Shown in pieces: positions 25,655-32,595 of a stretch of 64,000 bases of DNA. The stretch's first letter is position 1. Every line of letters starts with the position of its first letter. The DNA is taken from NCBI GenBank assembly GCA_046347635.1, contig JAXMFT010000015.1, positions 1-64,000 on the forward strand. Direction: 5' to 3'. Under the pieces are notes generated by a model that saw only the letters and a list, made by a program, of their open reading frames with translations, ran no database searches and was not told the origin of the DNA. The stretch comes from JAGVSZ01 sp019137045. GTDB taxonomy: Bacteria > Pseudomonadota > Gammaproteobacteria > Burkholderiales > SG8-39. Both the position numbers and the translations under genes were made by a program.

Positions 25655-27187
25655 TCAGGCCGGCACAACCCGCTCTCCCGGCGCGAGCGCGATCTCGCGC
25701 GACCTCAGGAGGTTGTAGGCATAGACGGCGAACGATGCGCCGAGGATCAGGCCGAAGAGCAGGATGAGGTGGCCGTACAGCATCCACCCCTCCTGGTTCC
25801 AGTCGGCGAAGCGGCGCGGCATGCCGGCGGCGCCCCCGGCGAGCATGGCGAGCGCGGCGCCGATGCCCCCCACGGCGAAGAGGCGGACGAACCAGCTCCC
25901 GAGCACCGGGTCGAGCTTGCGCCCGGTGATCACCGGGTAGTGGTGATAGAGCACGCCCATCCACATCATCGACATCGCCAGGATCACCGTCATGGTGTGA
26001 CCGCTCTGCCACATCGTCCCGTGCAGCATGAACGACCACGCCACGTTGGAGGTCACGATCGCGCTCGCGCCGTCGAGGATGTAGAGCAGCCAGCCCATCA
26101 GCACCGCGATGATGCCGGGCTCCGCGCGCAGGCCGTGCTGCCAGATCGTGGCGAACACCGTGAAGATGCTGATCGCCGCGCCGATCCCGGTGCCCCAGCT
26201 CATGATGTTGCCCCAGTAGGACAGGCTGGCGGGCTGGTTGGGATAGAACGTGATGAAATGGTGCAGGAACGAGGTGATCGAGGTCAGCAGCAGGATCCAC
26301 AGCGCCGTGTTCGCGAGCTTCTTGCTGTAGAGCTCGCGCGTGCCGTCGGCGAGGTACAGCGGCAGCGTCGCGTACATCGCGCTCGTCACCATCAGGGCCA
26401 TCGCCTCCATCAGGTTGTGGGCGAAGATGTAGAAGCTGTACTGGAACACCACCGGTTCGGCGGCCCAGGCGGCGAGCGACATCGGGATCACCTTGTACAG
26501 CGCGAGCACGAGCGTCGTGCCCACCACCACGAGCGGCAGCCCGGCGATGAGGAGGGTGAGCGCCGCGAGCGTCATCCCGAGCATCCCCGGGTCGTTGAGG
26601 GAGCGCTCGGCGAGCACGAGCTCCGGCCGCTTGCGGCCGAAGAACAGCATCTTGATCACCAGCAGCGGGTAGAACAGGATCATGCACGCGAGCACGAGGT
26701 AGATCCCGGTGAAGCCGAGGATCACCGTGCCCATGCTCCAGATCCCCATCTGCGCGCCGACGAGCGGCAGCGGGTACATCACCACCAGGCTGATCTTCAG
26801 CCCCATCAGCACGGCGACCGTGAGCAGCGCCGAGCCGAGGTTCATCGAGACGTAGGCCGCCGCGGGCAGCCAGCCGGTGACCGGCTTCCCGACGCACCCC
26901 CCCGACCGGTGCAGGCCGACGCCGGCCATGAGCTGGAAGGAGAACGGGAACGCGAGCGCCGCGCCGTGCAGCGTGAGCGTGGTGTAGAAGAGCCCGCTGT
27001 CGAGGGCGAAGAGCTGCGTGGCCGGCATGACCAGCCCGAGCAGGCCCGCCACCGCGAGCCAGACGAACGAGGTCATGATCATCAGCGCCGGCCAGGCGTT
27101 GATCTCCTCCAGCCCGGTGCTGCGGTCGACGGCGAACATGCGGCCGAACAGCGGCGTGCCCTGCACGATGGTGGTGGCGATGCTCAT
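25655..27187 (-). CDS. Heme-copper oxidase superfamily subunit I, nitric-oxide-reductase-like
   Basis: A 510-aa membrane protein with about 12-13 helices. The low-spin heme ligand is His74 (LTLHGAALAF). The metal-site ligands are His257 and the pair His309-His310 (SFLHHFITF). The residue four after His257 is Glu261 (AHNLMEAM); quinol/cytochrome oxidases have Tyr here (HPEVY), and NorB has the iron-binding Glu (HxxxE). In the late helix, His389 and His397 match bovine His368 and His376, but the place of His378 is Met399 (GHTMT). These features point to a nitric-oxide-reductase-like member rather than a standard oxygen reductase. It is the middle gene of subunit II - subunit I - copper ATPase. 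Membership in the superfamily is certain; the NO substrate is inferred. Confidence 0.82.
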   Translation of the reverse strand: MSIATTIVQGTPLFGRMFAVDRSTGLEEINAWPALMIMTSFVWLAVAGLLGLVMPATQLFALDSGLFYTTLTLHGAALAFPFSFQLMAGVGLHRSGGCVGKPVTGWLPAAAYVSMNLGSALLTVAVLMGLKISLVVMYPLPLVGAQMGIWSMGTVILGFTGIYLVLACMILFYPLLVIKMLFFGRKRPELVLAERSLNDPGMLGMTLAALTLLIAGLPLVVVGTTLVLALYKVIPMSLAAWAAEPVVFQYSFYIFAHNLMEAMALMVTSAMYATLPLYLADGTRELYSKKLANTALWILLLTSITSFLHHFITFYPNQPASLSYWGNIMSWGTGIGAAISIFTVFATIWQHGLRAEPGIIAVLMGWLLYILDGASAIVTSNVAWSFMLHGTMWQSGHTMTVILAMSMMWMGVLYHHYPVITGRKLDPVLGSWFVRLFAVGGIGAALAMLAGGAAGMPRRFADWNQEGWMLYGHLILLFGLILGASFAVYAYNLLRSREIALAPGERVVPA

Positions 27188-27214
27188 GCGTGTTCCCCTC
27201 CGCGACGCGTGCGC

Positions 27215-27778
27215 TCAGTTGGCCTTGACGACGGTCAGCTCGTCCATCATCCCGTGGTGCGCGATGCCGCAGTACTCGAGGCAGCGCACCTTGTACTTGC
27301 CCGGCTCGGTGAACGTGTGCACGAGCGTGGTCGGGCGGTTGAGGCCCGGGATGAGCATCATGGTGAAGAGCAGCCTGCCGTCCGGGTGGTAGACCGCGAA
27401 CCCGTGCTGGGTGTCGCTGCTCTTGCCCGCGAAGCGCACCGGGCGCCCGGTCTCGATCTGGCGGCTGGAGAGGTCGTAGCCCCACGACTTCGCCGTCAGG
27501 TTGATCTCCTGCACCGGCGCGCCGCTCGCGGCGACGCGCGTGGCGGCCAGGGTGGGCATGAAGCGCAGGCTGGCGAGGTTCACGCCGACGAAGACCACGA
27601 ACACCACGGCGAGCCAGACGCCCTCGATGCGCGCGAGCCGGCTGCGCGGGGTGGCGCTCGGGCCGGGCTCGACGACGCTCTTGCGCCGGATGACGTAGTG
27701 GAACATCAGCCCGAACGGCACCACCATGAAGAGCATCATCCAGAACGCTCCCCAGCCGGTGAACAGGAAATCCAGCAT
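27215..27778 (-). CDS. CuA-containing subunit II of the heme-copper enzyme
   Basis: A 187-aa subunit with two N-terminal membrane helices (about residues 8-30 and 52-72) and a periplasmic cupredoxin domain. The CuA ligands are all visible: His125 (TQHGFAVY), then Cys166, Cys170, His174 and Met177 in CLEYCGIAHHGMM. The expected partner is a soluble cytochrome or cupredoxin donor passing electrons to subunit I. It is the first gene of the leftward operon and its stop is 27 bases from the start of subunit I. Upstream are two tandem ACTAGGG repeats. Confidence 0.87.
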   Translation of the reverse strand: MLDFLFTGWGAFWMMLFMVVPFGLMFHYVIRRKSVVEPGPSATPRSRLARIEGVWLAVVFVVFVGVNLASLRFMPTLAATRVAASGAPVQEINLTAKSWGYDLSSRQIETGRPVRFAGKSSDTQHGFAVYHPDGRLLFTMMLIPGLNRPTTLVHTFTEPGKYKVRCLEYCGIAHHGMMDELTVVKAN

Positions 27779-27893
27779 GCGCCCTCCTTCACCCGTGAAT
27801 GCGGCGGGTGGAACGACCGCGCCCGGCGCCGTCGTCCGGTCCCCTCGCGTGCTTCCCGTCGCGGCAACTTAAACCCGCGCGGGACGCGCAGCA

Positions 27894-27912
27894 ACTAGGG
27901 TATCTACTAGGG
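27894..27912. promoter_or_regulatory. Tandem ACTAGGG repeat upstream of the heme-copper operon
   Basis: ACTAGGG occurs at 27894-27900 and again at 27906-27912, 12 bases apart and so on the same face of the helix. It lies about 116-134 bases upstream of the subunit II start. On the operon's own strand it reads CCCTAGT twice. Tandem direct sites about one turn apart are typical of LuxR/NarL- or FixJ-type response regulators, and a FixJ-like regulator gene lies just beyond. The link is inferred. Confidence 0.5.
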
Positions 27913-28020
27913 GCGCCGAGCCCCGCCCGGGTGGATTCGCGACGCCGACGGTCCGGCCCGCCCCACGCTGCCCCGCGGGCGTCCCCGCGGCCGGGCGCGT
28001 CCTCACCCGGTCCCACGCGC

Positions 28021-28657
28021 TCAGGCCTCGGCGCCGAGCTGCATGGCGAGCTTGACCAGGTCGGTGAGCGACCGGGCGCGCAGCTTCTCCATCACCCGCG
28101 CGCGCGAGTGGGTGCTCCCCACCGTCTTCGCGCTCGACCGAGCTCGACGCGATCGCCTTGTTGGACAGCCCTTCGACCACCAGGCTGAGCACCTCCAGCG
28201 CTCGCGCGCGAGCAGAACTCCGGCGAACAGCGCGCGCAGCTGCTCGCGCTGGCTCTCCCGGTCGCGCTGCGCGGCGTCTCCCAGGCGAATCCGCCGCGCT
28301 GGTTGCGGTCGAGCAGGTCCTGGTCGTTGAACGGCTTCTCGACGAAGTCGAGCTTGCGCCCGCCTGCACATGCACCGCCATCTGCACGTCGCCGTGCCCG
28401 GTGATGAAGATGATCGGCGAGTGATAGGCGCGGCGCGCCGCGAGCCGCTGCTGCAGCTCCAGGCCGCTGATCCCGGGCATGCGCACAGCCAGCACCGAGC
28501 AGCCGCGCCGCCCGGAGTCCGAAGCGGTCGAGGAAGGCGTGCGCCGAGGCGTGCGTCTCGACCTCCCAGGCGAGATCGACTCGATCAGCCGAAAGCGCAG
28601 GCTGCGCGCGACCGCCGCCTCGTCGTCGTCAACGATGAAGACCGTGGCGTCGCTCAC
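28021..28657 (-). pseudogene. FixJ-family response regulator, reading frame broken by about six indels
   Basis: A two-component regulator with an N-terminal receiver and a C-terminal LuxR-type HTH. Pieces in three frames form one FixJ-like protein: VFIVDDDEAAVARSLRF, WEVETHASAHAFLDRF, RMPGISGLELQQRLAARR and FITGHGDVQMAVH, then LDFVEKPFNDQDLLDR, a linker, EVLSLVVEGLSNKAIA and finally VMEKLRARSLTDLVKLAMQLGAEA. Breaks fall near 28575, 28515, 28355, 28290, 28203 and 28143. The usual phosphorylated Asp before V-R-M-P-G is Ala (VLAVRMPG). The start is a GTG at 28655-28657 that overlaps the kinase stop. It is dead as written; clustered sequence error is the simplest reason. Confidence 0.75.
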
Positions 28658-29931
28658 CGCCCGCCCGCCTCCTGCCCCGCCGCCTGCAGCGAAAAACGGA
28701 ACGTCGCACCCCCGCGGCGCCAGGCTCCGGCGCGGATGAACCGCCGTGCGACTCCACGATCGAGCGGCTGATCGACAGGCCGCCGCGGCGACCCCTTCAG
28801 CGCTTGGTGGTGAAGAACTGGTCGAACACCTGGTCGATCAGCGCGCCGTCGATTCCCGGCCCGCTGTCGGCGATCTCCACCTCGACGCCCGCGCCGCCGT
28901 TCGGCCCGGTGCGAATCGTGATCTCGCGCCGCGGCGAGCGCGCCTCGGTCATCACCTCCACCGAGTTGCGCACCAGGTTGCCGATAACCTGCTCGACCAT
29001 GATCGGGTCAGCGGCGAGCACGCGCGGCAGCTGCAGCGCGAGCTCGAGCCTGACCGCGGCGCCGTGCTGGCGGGTCTCCAGCTCGGTGAGCTTCGCCGCT
29101 GCGCACGATCTGGTTGATGTCCGCGCCGGCGAGCTGCGGCTCGCGCTTGCGCACGAAGTCGCGCACGTGGCGCATCACCTCGCTCGCGCGCTCGGCCTGC
29201 CGGCAGACCTCCTCGAGCGGACCGATCAGCTCGCTCGGCGCCACGTCCCCGCCGCGCAGGCGGCGGATGCACCCGCGCGCGAAGTTCGCGATCGCCGCGA
29301 GCGGCTGGTTCAGCTCGTGGGCGAGCCCGGTCGCCATCTCGCCCATGGTGGAGAGCCGCGCGACGCGCGCGAGCTCGGTCTGGTGCCGCCGCGCCTGCTC
29401 CTCGGCGAGCTTGTGCTCGGTGACGTCGCGCGTGATGCCGAGCAGGGCGTACACCGCGCCCCGGGCGTCGCGCAGCGGCACCGCGTGCGTCTCCATCCAG
29501 CAGGTCCGGCCCTTGAGCGTGATCGACCTGAACTCGTAGACGACCGCCTCGCCGGCGAAGACGCGGCGCATGTTCTCGCGGTAGAGCTCGGCGTGCTCGG
29601 GGGCGACCACCGCGTAGATGCGCTTGCCGACGATGTCCTCCGGACGGTCGGCGTCGACCAGCCTGAGGCCGGCCGGATTGATCTCCAGCACCGTCCCGTC
29701 CGCGGCCTGCAGCTTCACGCACTCGGGCTCCGACTCGATGATCGCGCGCAGGCGGTACTCGTTCTCCTGCAGGCGGTCCATCACGGCCTGGTGGTCGATC
29801 TCCTTGTCGCGCAGCCGCTGCTCGGCCTCGCGCAGGCGCAGGGCGCTCACCGCGCTGAAGATCAGCGCCGCCGCGAGCGTCCCGCCCGCGGCGACCAGGC
29901 CGAGCCAGAGTGCTTCGCTACCGGTGCCCAT
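28654..29931 (-). pseudogene. PAS-domain sensor histidine kinase, reading frame broken
   Basis: Partner kinase of the FixJ-like regulator. From the ATG at 29931 there is one N-terminal membrane helix (residues 8-28), a short coiled coil, a PAS domain (RAIIESEPECVKL to LLGITRDVTEHK) and the H-box STMGEMATGLAHELNQPLAAI. The frame is lost near 29100. The N-box and G1 (VLAADPIMVEQVIGNLVRNS, EIADSGPGIDGALIDQVFDQFFTTK) continue in another frame and stop at about 28799. GLSISRSIVESHGG and GATFRFSLQAAGQ follow with further shifts to the TGA at 28654, which overlaps the regulator GTG. At least three or four indels are needed. The PAS signal is unknown. Confidence 0.78.
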
Positions 29932-30232
29932 CTCGTCTTCCGCACGCGCGCCGGGGATCCGCCCGGCGGGCCGGGGCGCCCAATCGATCCGGCATGCGCT
30001 GGCCGCGTTTCCCGCGCGATCGACTCGCCGCGCGGCCGCGACCGCGCCGTCCGCCGCCCCGGCAGCGGGCCGTCGCGAAACCCTACCCCCGGGCCGGGGC
30101 GGACGAATTAACGCGGATCACGAATCCCCCGCGCCTGCGCGCCCCGATGCAGCGCGCGATGCCGCAGCGGATCAGAATCGCACGGTGCAGCGCCCGCCGC
30201 GCACCAGACCCCAGCCTGCAGGAGCCCCGACC
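29932..30232. other. Divergent intergenic region between kinase and nitrilase genes
   Basis: About 300 bases without a credible gene. It must hold the promoters for the leftward kinase-regulator pair and the rightward nitrilase. A CAGGAG ribosome site for the nitrilase stands at 30219-30224. No clear -10/-35 pair, FNR-type palindrome or copy of the ACTAGGG element was found. Confidence 0.6.
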
Positions 30233-31173
30233 ATGAGCGAGAGATTCACCGCCGCCGTCGTGCAAGCCGCGCCGGTGCCGTTCGACCGCGAGCGCACGCT
30301 CGAGAAGCTGCCGCGACCTCGCCGCCCACGCGGCGCGCCGCGGCGCGAAGCTCGCGGTCTTTCCGGAGGCGTTCGTCTCCGCCTACCCCAAGGAGCTCGA
30401 CTTCGGCGCCCGTCTGGGCATGCGCACGCGCAGGACGCGAGGACTTCCGGCGCTACTTCGACTCGGCGGTGGACGTGCCCGGCCCGGCGGTGGACTTCCT
30501 CGCGCGGGTCGCGCGCGAGAACCGCCTCCACCTCGTGGTCGGCGTGATCGAACGCGAGATCGGCACGCTCTACTGCACGGTGCTCTTCTTCGCCCCGGAC
30601 AGCCGCTACCTCGGCAAGCACCACCTGGCTGATGCCCACCGCGCTGGAGCGGCTCGTGTGGGGCTTCGGCGACGGCTCGACGCGCTGCCGGTGTTCGACA
30701 CCCGCTGGGGCGCGCCTCGGCGCGGTGATCTGCTGGGAGAACTACATGCCGCTCCTGCGCACCGCCATGTACGCGAAGAACATCCAGCTCTGGTGCGCGC
30801 CCACGGCCGACGGCCGCGACCTGGATCCCGACCATGCAGCACGTGGCGCTCGAAGGCCGCTGCTTCGTCTTCTCGTGCAACCAATTCACCCGCCGCGGCG
30901 ACTTCCCCGCCGACTACCGCGCGGTGCAGGGCGACGACCCGGACACCGTGATCTCCAGGGCGGCAGCTGCATCGTGAAGGCCCGCTCGGCGAGATCCTGG
31001 CGGGGCCGAACTACGACGGCGAGTGCACCCTCACGGCGGAGATCGACCTCGCCGAGATCGCGCGCGGCAAGTACGACTTCGACGTCGTCGGCCACTATGC
31101 GCGGCCGGACGTCTTCCGCCTGGTCGTGAACGAGCGGCCGCAGCCGGCGGTGGTGATCGAGCGGGAGGCCTGA
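30233..31173 (+). pseudogene. Nitrilase family hydrolase, reading frame broken by about eight indels
   Basis: A carbon-nitrogen hydrolase of the nitrilase branch. Consecutive pieces in three frames make one protein: MSERFTAAVVQAAPVPFDRE, LAVFPEAFVSAYPK (catalytic Glu), VDVPGPAVDFLARVARENRL, LYCTVLFFAPDSRYLGKHH, LMPTALERLVWGFGDGST, and LGAVICWENYMPLLRTAMYA (catalytic Cys). Then come MQHVALEGRCFVFSCNQF and NYDGECTLTAEIDLAEIARGK to the TGA at 31171-31173. Breaks lie near 30311, 30435, 30628, 30685, 30715, 30825, 30955 and 30982. The Lys normally found between GKHH and LMPT is not readable. The intact relative would convert a nitrile to the acid and ammonia. Confidence 0.78.
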
Positions 31174-31646
31174 GGAAACGCCGGCACCGCGGCTTGTTCA
31201 CCGGGCGGTTCGCGTAGCATCCGCGCCGCCTCGTCGTAGTTCAAGGGAGAAAATTTGCCGCTAAGTATTTGGTATACCAATCAAACACAATTTCTGTAGC
31301 AGTATTTGTAGCAGTGAGGTTCGCGTTTCCAGCTTTCCGTGCGAACGCCTGACTCCCACCGCTCACGAATCTGCGTTTCGCGTTTTGTGAACCAACCTGA
31401 GTGCTGCGACCACGCCACTCCTGCTGGCCGCATTCCCTGACGTGGTGTACGGATCGTGGTTCTCGTTGGTCAGGAACACCGTTCAGCTCGTCACGGCGGA
31501 GAGTTGCGGGAATGAATGGCTCGAAATTGCCCAGTCAGGTCCGATTTCCGAGAATTCGTTGGTCGCTCTGCGGATAGCTGGTCCTGCAGCGCGGGAGAAG
31601 ATCTGCGCAGGTGACAACTGTCACCCGAAAGCGTACAGTTGCAACC
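31174..31646. other. Less GC-rich intergenic spacer, possible relic DNA
   Basis: About 470 bases with no convincing gene, visibly richer in A and T than the surroundings, mainly from 31240 to 31640. It contains a direct repeat of TGTAGCAGT (31295-31303 and 31307-31315, 12 bases apart). The minus strand has a short reading through this repeat that ends near 31246, too short and unlike anything I recognise. The right end carries the operator-like repeats of the toxin-antitoxin operon. Confidence 0.55.
31611..31641. promoter_or_regulatory. Inverted repeats upstream of the antitoxin, likely autoregulatory operator
   Basis: GTGACA-AC-TGTCAC (31611-31624) is a perfect palindrome. An overlapping pair, CAACTGT (31615-31621) and ACAGTTG (31635-31641), forms a second inverted repeat. 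Both lie within 36 bases of the antitoxin ATG. Type II antitoxins usually bind such palindromes to repress their own operon; that role is inferred. Confidence 0.55.
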
Positions 31647-31946
31647 ATGAAAACCGTCACCATCCGCGATTTCCGGACTCGCCCCAAGCAGGTGCGCGAC
31701 GCACTCAAGCGCGAGCGTGAGGCGGTGCTGACCGCCAACGGGCGGCCGGTCGCCGTAATGATCCCGGTCGATGCGGGCTCGATCGACCAGACCCTCGAGA
31801 CGCTGCGCCGCGCACGCGCCCTCGAGGCGCTTCGTGTCATCCGCCAGGACAGCCAGCAGCGCGGTTCCGCCCGGATGTCGACGCGCGAGATCGACGCGAT
31901 CATCGCCAAGACCCGCAAGGCACGATCCCGCGCCGGCGCGGGATGA
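31647..31946 (+). CDS. Phd/YefM-type antitoxin
   Basis: A 99-aa protein whose N-terminal half has the Phd/YefM DNA-binding fold: MKTVTIRDFRTRPKQVRDAL followed by REAVLTANGRPVAVMIPVD. The C-terminal half is a charged helical arm that would wrap the toxin. The ATG at 31647 matches the family start; the frame is open for 12 more codons upstream, but those overlap the operator palindromes. Its stop overlaps the toxin start (ATGA at 31943-31946), the standard arrangement. It neutralises the PIN-domain toxin and probably represses the operon. Confidence 0.85.
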   Translation: MKTVTIRDFRTRPKQVRDALKREREAVLTANGRPVAVMIPVDAGSIDQTLETLRRARALEALRVIRQDSQQRGSARMSTREIDAIIAKTRKARSRAGAG

Positions 31947-32350
31947 GGGTCGTCCTCGACACGAACGTCCTCGTCGCAGGGTTACTCTCCGCCTCGGGGC
32001 CCCCTGGCTGGATCGTGGAGGCCGTGCTTGCCGGTGAGCTGGAGCCTGCGTTCGACGGCGCGATCCGACAGGAGTACGAGGAGGTCCTGCGACGCCCGGA
32101 GTTCGGCTTCCCGGGAGCGCGTGTCGACGATGTCCTCGCGGCGCTGGATCAGTTTGCTTTCGTGGTGACGGCCGCGGCACCCTGGCCGATCGTCCTTCCC
32201 GACCCCGACGACGCGTCATTCCTTTCGGTCGCCGCCGCAAGCGCGAGTGTGCTCATGACTGGGAACCTTCGTCACTTCCCCGTGCGAGTCCGGGGCGACG
32301 TCGCAGTGCTCAGCCCGCGCGAGTTCATGGAGCGACTGAAGACGCGGTAG
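31943..32350 (+). CDS. PIN-domain toxin (putative toxin-antitoxin ribonuclease)
   Basis: A 135-aa PIN-fold nuclease of the COG1569 type. It begins RVVLDTNVLVAGLLS with the first acidic metal ligand. An IRQEYEEVLRRPEF helix carries the conserved Glu. The later acidic cluster is PDPDDASFLSVA, followed by VLMTGNLRHFP, the usual end of this family. It would cleave RNA when free of antitoxin. The pair sits against tRNA-Arg(ACG), which suggests arrival by integration. Confidence 0.87.
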   Translation: MRVVLDTNVLVAGLLSASGPPGWIVEAVLAGELEPAFDGAIRQEYEEVLRRPEFGFPGARVDDVLAALDQFAFVVTAAAPWPIVLPDPDDASFLSVAAASASVLMTGNLRHFPVRVRGDVAVLSPREFMERLKTR

Positions 32351-32422
32351 CTTTCGCGCGCGCTTTCCAGCGAAGACGGCTCAGTGGATGAGTAGTCCCG
32401 CCGAAGTCCCGCAGGTCTGACA

Positions 32423-32443
32423 AGGACCTGGTTTTCAGGTCCT
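32423..32443 (+). terminator. Hairpin downstream of the toxin gene
   Basis: A perfect 8-bp stem (AGGACCTG at 32423-32430, complement at 32436-32443) with loop GTTTT lies 73 bases after the toxin stop. There is no T tract after it, so termination is uncertain. It could equally be a relic of an attachment region next to the tRNA. Confidence 0.4.
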
Positions 32444-32457
32444 AAGCGATTGAATTC

Positions 32458-32534
32458 TGGCGCGCCCGGCAGGATTTGAACCCACGACCCCCTGGTTCGT
32501 AGCCAGGTACTCTATCCAACTGAGCTACGGGCGC
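32458..32534 (-). tRNA. tRNA-Arg(ACG)
   Basis: On the minus strand a full cloverleaf is visible: acceptor GCGCCCG pairing with CGGGCGC, D-arm GCTCAGTTGGATAGAGT, anticodon stem CCTGG/CCAGG around loop CTACGAA (anticodon ACG) and T-loop GTTCAAATC. The discriminator is G and CCA is encoded (32458-32460). The 3' end faces the toxin-antitoxin patch. Confidence 0.95.
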
Positions 32535-32595
32535 GAGGGGGCGAATTCTATCAAAGCGCCCGCTCTGTGGCCACTCGCGGCGCGGCCCGGCTCAT

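Noticed and set aside
25655..27187. Plain cbb3-type cytochrome oxidase subunit I
   Set aside because: The His-Asn after the sixth-helix His recalls CcoN, but the Glu four residues later, the Met in place of the HxH second His and the CuA subunit partner do not fit a normal cbb3 enzyme.
22937..27898. A 1653-codon open frame on the plus strand across the copper ATPase and heme-copper genes
   Set aside because: It is the antisense shadow of genes with clear motifs, and its composition (Arg, Ala, Glu, His) is that of GC-rich non-coding frames.
27894..27912. The ACTAGGG repeat as NarL heptamers or an FNR/CRP palindrome
   Set aside because: The heptamer does not match TACYYMT at its sixth position and no TTGAT-N4-ATCAA palindrome is present.
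32423..32443. The hairpin after the toxin gene as part of a tRNA fragment
   Set aside because: The loop has only 5 bases and no acceptor or T-arm lies nearby, so it does not fit an anticodon arm.
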